Assembly (NCBI GenBank): GCA_009936895.1
Contig: JAACDS010000210.1
Span: 1 to 6,521, forward strand
Direction of reading: 5' to 3'
Origin: Pseudomonadota bacterium
GTDB lineage: Bacteria; Pseudomonadota; Gammaproteobacteria; Pseudomonadales; Azotimanducaceae
DNA: 6,521 nucleotides
In this document: piece after piece, positions 1 through 6,521 of the stretch
Layout: the number at the start of each line of letters is the position of its first letter
Position numbering within the stretch: the stretch's first letter is position 1
Translations under genes and position numbers: made by a program
The notes under the pieces: generated by a model
What the model was told of the DNA's origin: nothing
The model's input: the letters and a program-made list of their open reading frames with translations, nothing else
Databases searched by the model: none

Positions 1-63
1 AATTTGGCGGCAACATCGTGCTCGCGGACAAGATCAGCAACGGCAGGGACGATCGCCGCGAAG

Positions 64-129
64 CACACGTCACACGGTCTCGCCGCAACCCGTTGGATTT
101 GAACGAGGGGAGAAATTGGAGCGGGAAAC
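64..129. repeat. 66-bp direct repeat, copy 1
   Basis: This 66-bp unit recurs 106 bp downstream at 170-235. By eye 61 of 66 positions agree, and the five differences all fall at 90-97. The unit ends at 117-129 with the 13-base TGGAGCGGGAAAC, which on the minus strand is the acceptor 3' strand and CCA end of tRNA-Gly. Each unit therefore carries a tRNA-Gly end plus about 53 bp of what lies downstream of it. Here the 13 bases are not followed by a T-arm, so this copy holds only the extreme end of the tRNA. Confidence 0.85.
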
Positions 130-169
130 ACGGAGGAGCATCGCTCCGACGGTGTCGTTTCCGTCTATG

Positions 170-277
<108 letters not shown>

Positions 278-474
278 GGGTCAATTTTTCTTTCATTTAA
301 TCAATAACTTACGAGCGTTGACCGCGCTTTTATTAGTTGCAAACCGGACATCTTGCTCCCTTCTATCAAAGTATTAGAGGTTGTAGCCACGGTAAGACCT
401 CATAAAGCCTAATACGTTCCTACCCGCAACCTTGGATCAGGCAACACCGGTGATCTGTTCCGGCGGTCGTCCAC
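278..474. other. Gene-free stretch, nothing recognised
   Basis: Between the tRNA fragment and the terminator no reading frame of convincing length or composition is visible on either strand. The first part (about 281-340) is clearly more AT-rich than the tRNA and repeat region to its left. No integrase, clear inverted terminal repeat or RNA gene was recognised. If the tRNA fragment is an attachment site, this is the terminal DNA of the integrated element. Confidence 0.5.
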
Positions 475-512
475 AAAAAAGCCCCCAACCTCTTGATGAG
501 CTTGGGGGCTTT
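475..512 (-). terminator. Rho-independent terminator, minus strand
   Basis: A perfect 9-bp stem (AGCCCCCAA at 480-488 paired with TTGGGGGCT at 502-510) encloses a 13-nt loop. On the minus strand it is followed directly by six T residues (complement of 475-480). It lies about 30 bp past the stop of the truncated Oar-like receptor and is probably that gene's original terminator. No other clear terminator is visible after arsJ, so it may now also end the gap-arsJ transcript. The short T-run on the plus strand suggests weak activity in that direction too. Confidence 0.9.
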
Positions 513-542
513 CGATAGCAAACTCGTTGTTAGTTTAACCGA

Positions 543-827
543 CTAGAATTCGTATCTAACACCGAGACGTATTTCACTTAGCGAAGCGTCACCAATACGA
601 GCTTCTGGCTGGTTGCCTGGCGGTACGTTATTGGGAAAGTTCACCTTGCGCAACACGCCCCATTCATCGTTTAGCAAGCTCGTCAGGTTATCGATGATCA
701 TAAACACGGAGGCCTTGCCGGGCCCAACTGAAAACTCTTGCTCAACCTTCAAATCCACCTTGCTCCACCAAGAACCCTCTAGGCTGTTTCGTGCGCCACC
801 GGGCAGCAGAACGTTATTGCCGGTGTG
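543..827 (-). pseudogene. C-terminal remnant of an Oar-like TonB-dependent receptor
   Basis: The frame open from 827 down to the TAG at 543-545 encodes about 94 residues with features of the last beta-strands of an Oar-like outer-membrane receptor. These are RNSLEGSWWSKVDLKVEQEF, then IIDNLTSLLNDEWG, ending in RLGVRYEF with the terminal aromatic residue typical of outer-membrane barrels. Family members run to many hundreds of residues with a signal peptide, carboxypeptidase-like domain and plug; all of these are missing. An in-frame TAA (828-830) sits immediately upstream, and arsJ ends only 50 bp further on. A GTG at 756-758 could start a 71-aa peptide, but its N-terminus falls inside a conserved barrel segment, so I call it a 5'-truncated pseudogene. 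The gap-arsJ block appears to have replaced the rest of the gene. Confidence 0.75.
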
Positions 828-877
828 TTACACCGAAATTTCAACACCGTGAATTCTTAAAAATGAGAGGTGATTTG

Positions 878-2056
878 CTATGAATGCCGAGGCAATTTGG
901 AGGAAACGAGGGCAACCGAGACAATAAAAAGCGCAGACAAGCCAAGACAGGCAACCAGACCGTATGACTGATACATCCACCCAGAACACACCGTACCCAG
1001 TAGCCGGCCTGCGGCATTCGCCATGTAGTAAAATCCGACTTCCCGCGACACGCCATCGGCATCTGCGTAAGAAACGACCAAAAAAGAATGCACCGCCGAA
1101 TTCATCGCAAACACTAGGGCAAAGAGAGCAAGTCCGATCACCACAACAGCCGCCTGATCAAACCCTAGCTGTAAACAGGCAGCTATGCCCAGCGGCACCA
1201 GTGCCAGCGTCAACCCCCAGAGGAGCGCCGTTCGCCCATCTGGCACCCTACCATCCAGCCGAGGGGTAATACTTGGCGCCATGGCCTGGATGAATCCGTA
1301 GCCAATAATCCAAAGAGCTAAAAACGTACCCACGGATACACTTGACCAACCCAATTCAAGCTGAAGAAAGACAGGCAGCGCGACCACGAACCATACGTCT
1401 CGCGAACCAAAAAGAAAAAGACGAGCCGCCGACAACAGGTTAATCCGGCGACTTTTCGACAGCAGATCAGAAAACTTCGGCTCAAATGAGGCCTTGCCCA
1501 TACTTTTATCCAGAAGCATCAGCGCTAGGATGCCAACCACACCCATCGCCACAGCCATAACCGCGACGGACGCACTGAAGCCGATTGAGGCCAGCCCCGC
1601 ACCACCGGCAAAAAAGCCAACGCCCTTCAGCGCGTTCTTAGATCCGGTGAGCCAGGCCACCCACCGGTACAACCTGCCTTGGCTATTACCCGCAACTAGC
1701 TTCACACTGCTCTTCGCACCCATCTTGTTCAGGTCTTTGGCAATGCCCGACAAGGCTTGTGCCAACATAACGTAGCCTACGGACAGATGACTCGTATCGA
1801 CCAAGAGCATGCTTAAGGCAATCACCTGAAGAAAAAGACCGCCAGTCAGAGTGACAGCAAGACCCGCCCGCGCAGCAAGCCAACCACCCAGTAGATTAGT
1901 CACCACACCAAACAGCTCATAGAACAAAAAGAGCAGGGCAATATCCATGGGACTGTAGCCGAGCTCGTGGAAATACAGAACGACGAGCATGCGCAATGCG
2001 CCATCCGTCAGCGTAAACGCCCAATAGCTGCCAGTGATTAGAGCGTACTGGCCCAT
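878..2056 (-). CDS. arsJ: ArsJ, organoarsenical-exporting MFS transporter
   Basis: This 392-residue inner-membrane protein of the major facilitator superfamily is predicted to export 1-arseno-3-phosphoglycerate, the product made by the adjacent GAPDH, and so confer arsenate resistance. It begins with the ArsJ-like MGQYALITGSYWAFTLTDGA and carries hydrophobic helices throughout. Two signatures I associate with ArsJ are present: GIAKDLNKMGAKSSVKL (residues 104-120) and a RWVAWLTGSKNALKGVGFF stretch (131-149). A polar loop (about 185-205) separates the N- and C-terminal halves, as in 12-helix MFS proteins. Length is normal and no break is seen. The ATG lies 2 bp after the gap stop codon without a strong Shine-Dalgarno sequence, suggesting translational coupling. 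Assignment rests on recognised motifs plus the GAPDH neighbour. A general MFS exporter is the alternative, but the pairing makes that unlikely. Confidence 0.93.
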   Translation of the reverse strand: MGQYALITGSYWAFTLTDGALRMLVVLYFHELGYSPMDIALLFLFYELFGVVTNLLGGWLAARAGLAVTLTGGLFLQVIALSMLLVDTSHLSVGYVMLAQALSGIAKDLNKMGAKSSVKLVAGNSQGRLYRWVAWLTGSKNALKGVGFFAGGAGLASIGFSASVAVMAVAMGVVGILALMLLDKSMGKASFEPKFSDLLSKSRRINLLSAARLFLFGSRDVWFVVALPVFLQLELGWSSVSVGTFLALWIIGYGFIQAMAPSITPRLDGRVPDGRTALLWGLTLALVPLGIAACLQLGFDQAAVVVIGLALFALVFAMNSAVHSFLVVSYADADGVSREVGFYYMANAAGRLLGTVCSGWMYQSYGLVACLGLSALFIVSVALVSSKLPRHS

Positions 2057-2058
2057 GC

Positions 2059-3066
2059 TTAACCGACGGTAGCGGCTGTGTTGACCAGTTCCATCATGCG
2101 TTGGACATAGCCAATTTCATTGTCGTACCACACCAGAACTTTGACGTGTCGGTCATTGACCACGAGCGTGGATTGAGCATCCACAATGCCTGACCGTGTA
2201 TCACCTCGATAATCGACGGAAACCAATGGTCGTTCTTCGACGCCCAGAATGCCCAGCAAAGGCCCTTCAGACGCACGTTTCAACGTCCGATTGATTTCAT
2301 CAACCGTGACGTCTTGGTCCAGTTCAAACACACAATCCGCAAGCGAGGCGTTGGCCAGCGGTACGCGGACTGCGACACCGTCTAATTTGCCGCGCAGCTC
2401 TGGAATAACGTCGGTAATTGCCGTCGCTGACCCCGTCGTAGTGGGAATTAACGACAAGCCGCTGGCGCGCGCGCGACGAGGGTCTTTATGAAAGGCATCT
2501 AGAACGCTCTGGGTATTCGTGATGTCGTGAATCGTCGTGATTGATCCGTGCCGGATAGTGAATTGCGCGTGCAGCACGCTGATGACAGGAGCGATGCAAT
2601 TCGTGGTGCATGAAGCTGCGGTAACGAGTGGATGACGCTGCGGATCGTAGAGATGATCATTGACGCCGACAACGACATTGAGCACGTCGTGCTTGATCGG
2701 CGCAGAGACGACGACATTGGCAACACCATTTTCCAGATAGGGTTGCAGCACTTCGTTGGTCTTAAATTTGCCTGTGCAATCCAGCACGATATCGATACCC
2801 AGATCTTGCCAGCGTGTGTCTTCCAATCGCCGGTTCGAGGTATAGGACACTTCGTTGCCGCCCACTATCATGGCGTCACCTGCTGAACGCACGGGCACAT
2901 CCCAGCGCCCGTGGATGGAGTCAAATTCGAGCAAATGAGCCGCTGCTTCAGCATCTCCTGCGACCTCGTTGACGTGGACGACGTTGACACTTTCCATGTT
3001 ATGAGCGGCGCGCATCGCCAATCTGCCAATCCTGCCGAAGCCGTTAATTGCTATTCTTTTATTCAA
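2059..3066 (-). CDS. gap: ArsJ-associated glyceraldehyde-3-phosphate dehydrogenase
   Basis: This 335-residue cytoplasmic enzyme has the full GAPDH architecture. The N-terminal Rossmann motif INGFGRIGR is at residues 7-15, the catalytic ASCTTNC has the nucleophile at Cys153, the activating histidine is His180 (TTIHDITNTQ), and later come LIPTTTGSA and WYDNEIGY. Residues 33-34 are Asn-Glu where strictly NAD-specific enzymes usually have Asp, so relaxed NAD/NADP use is possible (inference). In ArsJ modules the enzyme uses arsenate in place of phosphate on glyceraldehyde-3-phosphate, giving 1-arseno-3-phosphoglycerate for export. I place the start at TTG (3064-3066), just after a strong AGGAGG; no better ATG fits. 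It precedes arsJ by 2 bp in one operon. A housekeeping glycolytic GAPDH is the alternative, but the arsJ coupling argues for the arsenate role. Confidence 0.93.
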   Translation of the reverse strand: MNKRIAINGFGRIGRLAMRAAHNMESVNVVHVNEVAGDAEAAAHLLEFDSIHGRWDVPVRSAGDAMIVGGNEVSYTSNRRLEDTRWQDLGIDIVLDCTGKFKTNEVLQPYLENGVANVVVSAPIKHDVLNVVVGVNDHLYDPQRHPLVTAASCTTNCIAPVISVLHAQFTIRHGSITTIHDITNTQSVLDAFHKDPRRARASGLSLIPTTTGSATAITDVIPELRGKLDGVAVRVPLANASLADCVFELDQDVTVDEINRTLKRASEGPLLGILGVEERPLVSVDYRGDTRSGIVDAQSTLVVNDRHVKVLVWYDNEIGYVQRMMELVNTAATVG

Positions 3067-3072
3067 GGTTCA

Positions 3073-3081
3073 CCCTCCTTT
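3073..3081 (-). promoter_or_regulatory. Strong ribosome binding site fixing the gap TTG start
   Basis: On the minus strand this reads AAAGGAGGG, containing a full AGGAGG Shine-Dalgarno core (3079-3074). It sits seven bases before the TTG at 3066-3064. The spacing is near optimal and supports the rare TTG as the true start, with the protein beginning MNKRIAINGFGRIGR, as expected for GAPDH. The strong site together with a weak initiation codon may tune expression. Confidence 0.8.
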
Positions 3082-3130
3082 GTGACCCGCCCGCCGCATC
3101 CACTGCTGCCTGGCATACTCCGCTGGGTTT

Positions 3131-3148
3131 GTGATGATAATTTGACAG
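3131..3148 (-). promoter_or_regulatory. Weak Pho-box-like element upstream of gap
   Basis: On the minus strand the sequence reads CTGTCAA, a 4-bp spacer ATTA, then TCATCAC. The first half matches the PhoB half-site CTGTCAT at six of seven positions, and the second shares only the TCAC end of the CTGTCAC variant. The 11-bp period of a Pho box is kept. Phosphate-starvation control would make sense for genes flanking a phytase, but the second half is poor and this may be chance. Confidence 0.25.
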
Positions 3149-3330
3149 TAAGTGGCGCTTTTTGATGCCACCAAGACTCCCCAGCCATTATCACTGTGAT
3201 CGTTGTCTCACCGCACTGCTACCTAACCGTAGCGAAATCGAAACCAAGTCGTAACCAACTTGAAACCGTTTGTTCATGTATTGGTTATGTCTCCTTGTCA
3301 CTGTCTTTGGATAAACAACTGGAGAACTAA

Positions 3331-5796
3331 ATGAAAGCTGCATCCTTTGGATTAAGCCTGTTGGCTGTCGCAATCACCGCCGCTGCACAAGCAGAAACGG
3401 ATGTTATGGAAGAAAGCCTAGTCGTGGGCACACGAGCATCCCTCATGTCCGCCATCGATAAACAAGAACTCGCCGACGGCCTTATTTCTGTTGTCGATTC
3501 CGACGCCATGGGTGACTTCCCTGACACGACTGCAGCGGAGGCCATTCGCCGACTTTCCGGCATTTCGATCGAGAACGATCAGGGTGAAGGGCGCTATGTC
3601 ACCATTCGCGGCTTGTCGTCTGACCTCAACTCTATCGCGGTGAACGGTGCCACCATCGTCGCCCCTGAAAATGACCGGTCTGTGCTTCTTGACGGCGTGC
3701 CAACTGAGTTGCTCGACTCGATAACAGTCTCCAAGTCACTGACCCCCGATCAAGATGCAGACTCTATCGGAGGCAGGATCGACTTTAAGACGAAGAGCCC
3801 GGCGTCTTTGAAAGAGACACTGCTCAAAGTCAAGCTCGACACCACCTACAATGATCAGACAAAAAGCGCCAACAGCCCGCGTTTTTCGTTCACCTACGGC
3901 GACAAGCTGAGTGACAACGTCGGACATGTTTTAGGACTGACTTATTCAGAGAAAGAAATCGAAACCTTCAACAACGAGACCGGCTACGGCTGGGACTCAG
4001 AAGGTTACATGGATGACGACTATGAGATGCGTTACTACGACATCACGCGAGAGCGGCTCGGCGTAACCTATGAGATCGACTACGCCTTTGCTGATGATTC
4101 ACGTGTCTACTTCAACGCATTCTGGAACGAATACACTGACGATGAACTGCGGTGGAAAGACGAGTACGGCAAGCTCGATCGCACCGCCGATTTGCCCAAC
4201 GGCATGACCTCTAGCCGCATTCGTCATGACGCCGAAACGCGTGTACGCGAAGAAGTCCGAACCATCTCGGCGTTCAACGTCGGTGGTGAAACCATCGTCG
4301 GCAACTGGATGACCGATGCAAACCTCAGCTTTTCTTACGCCGAAGAAGACGACAGCAATAACGCAGACGTCACATTCCGCAACTACGACAAAGACTTTGG
4401 CGGCAACATATACTGGAATGATCCGAAGAAGCCCTATGTCGATGCGTTGGATCCAGATTTACGCAATCCTGCCGACATGGGATTCGACGAGGCCGAATTT
4501 GAAAACGCCCTTTCAAAGGATAAAGAGGTCGCCTTTGCCATCAACGCCGAGCAAGAATTTGACTTTGGTACCCTGAAGTTCGGCGCAAAGTATCGCAGTC
4601 GCGAAAAAGACCGCGACATTAACAAAGACTTCTACGTGTTCGACGGGCAAACCATGGCGGACTACAACCCGCAAACATTGAGCTGGCCCTTTGCAAATCA
4701 AACATTTGGTCAACAAGCTGACCCTGCAGCAGTTTACGCCCTGCGCGCTCTGCCCGCAGGCATGGAGCTAGACGGCCAAGAGACCTTCCTTGAAGACTTT
4801 GTGACTGAAGAAGAGATTTTTGCTCTTTACGGTATGGCCACCTTTGTTGTCGACAATACGCGCATCGTCGCTGGTGTGCGCTACGAAGACACTCAGGTCG
4901 ACAGCCGAGCTTTTGATCAAGACGGCAATCAAACCACCGCATCAAGCGACCATGACTTCTGGGCGCCCTCGATTACTGTGAAGCACAACTTCACCGAAGA
5001 GCTGGTGCTCAGAGCCGCCGCGTGGCGCTCGCTGGCCCGCCCTGGTTTCACCGCTACTGCGCCAGCGCTGGAGCTGGATATTAATGATGATGGTACTGAA
5101 ATAGGTGGTGCGATCGGTAATCCCGACTTGGAACCTTATGAATCAAATAACTTGGATTTGGCTATAGAGTTTTATGGCGAGGACATGACCTTCGCCAGTC
5201 TTGGTATATTCCATAAAGACATCGAAAATGCCATCTACAAAACCATCCAGCGCAGTGCGACCATCAACGGTGTAACTTTCAACGATGGTGTGACCACATG
5301 GATCAATGCAGACGAATCGACGATCACCGGCCTTGAGGCAAACCTTCAGTATGGATGGGACAACGGATTGTTCGCAGCCGCCAACATCACTCATGCCTTC
5401 GATTCTGAGAGCACATTCCGGTTCAACGATGACCAGACCTATACCACACCGTTCCGAAAGTTAGCAGAAGATGCTGCCAACATCAGCGTTGGCTACGACA
5501 AGGGTCAGTGGGATGTTCGCCTAGCCATGAACTATCGCAGCGAGTACCTCGACTGGTTGGCCGACGAAGAAGATGACATCGACACGGCGTCTGTGGAAAA
5601 TTCCCGCTTTGTCGACGCGCACATACAGTGGGACTTGACCGCGAAGTACAAAGTGAACGACAACGTAACCGTTAAATTCGAAGCAATTAACATTGGCGAT
5701 CGTCCTGAATTTTACTACTGGGGCAGTAAAACTCGTCTCAGCCAGTATGACGAATATGGCTCTAGCTATTCACTGGGCTTCACCTACAAACTGTAG
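3331..5796 (+). CDS. TonB-dependent outer-membrane receptor, probably for phytate or its products
   Basis: This 821-residue receptor starts at an ATG six bases after GGAG. A signal peptide (residues 1-21, cleavage after AQA) precedes a TonB-box-like ESLVVGTR. The plug domain (about 45-160) carries AAEAIRRLSGISIENDQGEG, RYVTIRGL (about 88-95) and a SIGGRIDFKTKSP motif near 145-157. These are hallmarks of the Xanthomonas/Caulobacter-type receptor family (TIGR01782-like). The beta-barrel follows, with SLARPGF near 567 and GNPDLEPYESNNLDLAIEFY near 596-615, both typical of the barrel's C-terminal third. The last residue is Leu, not the usual Phe. The protein appears full length and intact. It binds its ligand at the outer membrane and imports it using TonB-ExbBD energy. 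The substrate is inferred only from the adjacent phytase, a pairing known in other proteobacteria. Other members of this family take up oligosaccharides or chelates. Confidence 0.9.
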   Translation: MKAASFGLSLLAVAITAAAQAETDVMEESLVVGTRASLMSAIDKQELADGLISVVDSDAMGDFPDTTAAEAIRRLSGISIENDQGEGRYVTIRGLSSDLNSIAVNGATIVAPENDRSVLLDGVPTELLDSITVSKSLTPDQDADSIGGRIDFKTKSPASLKETLLKVKLDTTYNDQTKSANSPRFSFTYGDKLSDNVGHVLGLTYSEKEIETFNNETGYGWDSEGYMDDDYEMRYYDITRERLGVTYEIDYAFADDSRVYFNAFWNEYTDDELRWKDEYGKLDRTADLPNGMTSSRIRHDAETRVREEVRTISAFNVGGETIVGNWMTDANLSFSYAEEDDSNNADVTFRNYDKDFGGNIYWNDPKKPYVDALDPDLRNPADMGFDEAEFENALSKDKEVAFAINAEQEFDFGTLKFGAKYRSREKDRDINKDFYVFDGQTMADYNPQTLSWPFANQTFGQQADPAAVYALRALPAGMELDGQETFLEDFVTEEEIFALYGMATFVVDNTRIVAGVRYEDTQVDSRAFDQDGNQTTASSDHDFWAPSITVKHNFTEELVLRAAAWRSLARPGFTATAPALELDINDDGTEIGGAIGNPDLEPYESNNLDLAIEFYGEDMTFASLGIFHKDIENAIYKTIQRSATINGVTFNDGVTTWINADESTITGLEANLQYGWDNGLFAAANITHAFDSESTFRFNDDQTYTTPFRKLAEDAANISVGYDKGQWDVRLAMNYRSEYLDWLADEEDDIDTASVENSRFVDAHIQWDLTAKYKVNDNVTVKFEAINIGDRPEFYYWGSKTRLSQYDEYGSSYSLGFTYKL

Positions 5797-5807
5797 AAAC
5801 GCTGGCG

Positions 5808-5828
5808 CAATCGCGCTTGCCGCGATTG
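5808..5828 (+). other. Perfect hairpin after the TonB receptor gene
   Basis: CAATCGCG (5808-5815) and CGCGATTG (5821-5828) form an 8-bp perfect stem with a five-base loop, starting 12 bp after the receptor stop codon. No T-run follows, so it is not a terminator by itself. It may protect the 3' end of the receptor mRNA or influence folding of the terminator hairpin that begins 8 bp further on. Confidence 0.7.
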
Positions 5829-5835
5829 ATTCACG

Positions 5836-5863
5836 AGGGAGCGTTCATGCGCTCCCTTTTTTT
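5836..5863 (+). terminator. Rho-independent terminator between receptor and phytase
   Basis: AGGGAGCG (5836-5843) pairs perfectly with CGCTCCCT (5850-5857) around a six-base loop, and seven T residues (5857-5863) follow. It ends only 16 bp before the phytase ATG. If it is efficient, receptor and phytase are not simply cotranscribed. Read-through, attenuation or a separate phytase promoter inside the receptor gene would be needed. Partial read-through would give more receptor than phytase. Confidence 0.88.
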
Positions 5864-5879
5864 GCAAAAGAAGAAACTT

Positions 5880-6521
5880 ATGAACACACGCATATACCCC
5901 TTATTTCTCGGCGTTCTAGCAGTGAATGCCTGCAGCGAGGCCGGGCCAGTGACATCTGCGCTCGCGGCACCAAATCCGTTGTCCGTTACCGCCTTTGCCG
6001 AAACGGAGCCAGTGCCAGACAACGACGATGCAGCAGACGATCCCTACATCATGGTTACGCCGACCGGTAAAACCATCATTGCAGGCACAAACAAACGTCG
6101 AGGCGTCGAGTTATACACCTTGCAAGGACAACGTTTGGCGTCAATTGATAGTGGTCGAGTTAACAATATCGATGGCTTTTACGACGAGAAAACTCAAACC
6201 TTTCACGTCGCCGGCAGCAATCGCACCAATGGGCAGGTCGATGTCTATCACGTGACCACGGCGCCTGATGACATTCAGCTTGCGCTAAGCTTTGACGTAC
6301 CCCTGGAAGAACCTTACGGCCTATGTGTTTCACCAAATCTTATCTATGTTGGCGACAAAGACGGCAAGGTGCAGTCTTGGGGCTGGGACGGCAGCGGGCC
6401 GGTTGCGACCTATCTGTTTGAGTCACAAACCGAGGGCTGTGTTGTCGATACACAAAATAACCACTTGTATGTGGGCGAGGAGATGACCGGGATTTGGCGA
6501 GTCGATGTGTCTGGCGACGCC
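5880..6521 (+). CDS. Beta-propeller phytase (3-phytase), lipoprotein, N-terminal part
   Basis: The frame is open from ATG 5880 to the window edge (214 codons, no stop), so the gene is cut off. Residues 1-18 form a lipoprotein signal with lipobox-like AVNAC (Cys18, then Ser, suggesting outer-membrane retention). From about residue 45 the sequence follows beta-propeller phytases: DDAADDPYIMV (49-59), IIAGTNKRRGVELY (66-79), a GRVNNIDGFY stretch (92-101), AGSNRTNGQVDVY (111-123), EPYGLCVS (144-151), GDKDGKVQSW (158-167), QTEGCVVD (183-190) and YVGEEMTGIWR (197-207). The acidic residues match the calcium and phosphate sites of the family. The enzyme releases phosphate from phytate. The ribosome site AAGAAG is weak. 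An in-frame ATG at 5847 would add 11 residues (MRSLFLQKKKL) and has a GAGGGA upstream, but it places an unusually long stretch before the signal peptide. Single- versus dual-domain form cannot be judged. Confidence 0.92.
   Translation, partial: MNTRIYPLFLGVLAVNACSEAGPVTSALAAPNPLSVTAFAETEPVPDNDDAADDPYIMVTPTGKTIIAGTNKRRGVELYTLQGQRLASIDSGRVNNIDGFYDEKTQTFHVAGSNRTNGQVDVYHVTTAPDDIQLALSFDVPLEEPYGLCVSPNLIYVGDKDGKVQSWGWDGSGPVATYLFESQTEGCVVDTQNNHLYVGEEMTGIWRVDVSGDA

Larger units (their letters stand above)
3067..3330. promoter_or_regulatory. Divergent control region between gap-arsJ and the TonB receptor
   Basis: These 264 bp must hold both divergent promoters. Visible elements are a Pho-box-like pair (3131-3148), an inverted repeat GTGGC-N10-GCCAC (3152-3171), a perfect odd palindrome ATCAC-T-GTGAT (3190-3200), and an inverted repeat CAAGT-N8-ACTTG (3245-3262) lying within repeated AACCAA motifs. 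For the plus-strand receptor a weak sigma-70 candidate is TTGAAA (3260-3265), 17 bp, GGTTAT (3283-3288), followed by a GGAG ribosome site at 3321-3324. No good -10 is seen for gap. No known operator was matched with certainty. Confidence 0.5.

Noticed and set aside
130..169. Integron attC site in the spacer between the direct repeats
   Set aside because: There is a small hairpin (GGAGC-ATC-GCTCC), but no conserved attC core sites at its ends and no gene cassette.
3289..3330. Pho box just upstream of the TonB receptor (TTGTCAC next to CTGTCTT)
   Set aside because: The two TGTC motifs are only 7 bp apart instead of the 11-bp period of a true Pho box.

Overview
The window looks like accessory DNA from a marine-type gammaproteobacterium. 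This is inferred from the mix of genes: an ArsJ/GAPDH arsenate module, TonB-dependent receptors of the Xanthomonas/Caulobacter and Oar-like types, a beta-propeller phytase, and a tRNA-Gly end close to the gammaproteobacterial consensus. No marker gene fixes the taxon.

Layout. Positions 1-300 hold no convincing gene. They contain a duplicated 66-bp unit and, on the minus strand, the 3' part of a tRNA-Gly(GCC) gene without its 5' acceptor strand. That is the form left at the far end of an island integrated into a tRNA gene. Positions 278-474 show nothing recognisable. A strong minus-strand terminator (about 475-512) follows the C-terminal remnant of an Oar-like TonB-dependent receptor (543-827, minus). 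Next come two tightly linked minus-strand genes, gap (2059-3066) then arsJ (878-2056), 2 bp apart. A 264-bp divergent intergenic region leads to a full-length 821-aa TonB-dependent receptor (3331-5796, plus). After an 83-bp junction with two hairpins comes the 5' part of a lipoprotein-type beta-propeller phytase (5880 to the window end, plus).

How the genes fit together. GAPDH of the ArsJ-linked type joins arsenate to glyceraldehyde-3-phosphate, giving the unstable 1-arseno-3-phosphoglycerate, and ArsJ exports it. The receptor/phytase pair is a known arrangement for phytate use: the phytase releases phosphate from inositol hexakisphosphate at the cell surface, and the receptor is presumed to import phytate or a product. 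One arm therefore scavenges phosphorus and the other removes arsenate, the toxic phosphate analogue. They share a divergent control region with a weak Pho-box-like element and no arsR gene in sight. The tRNA fragment and the truncated receptor next to arsJ suggest the block was assembled by horizontal transfer.
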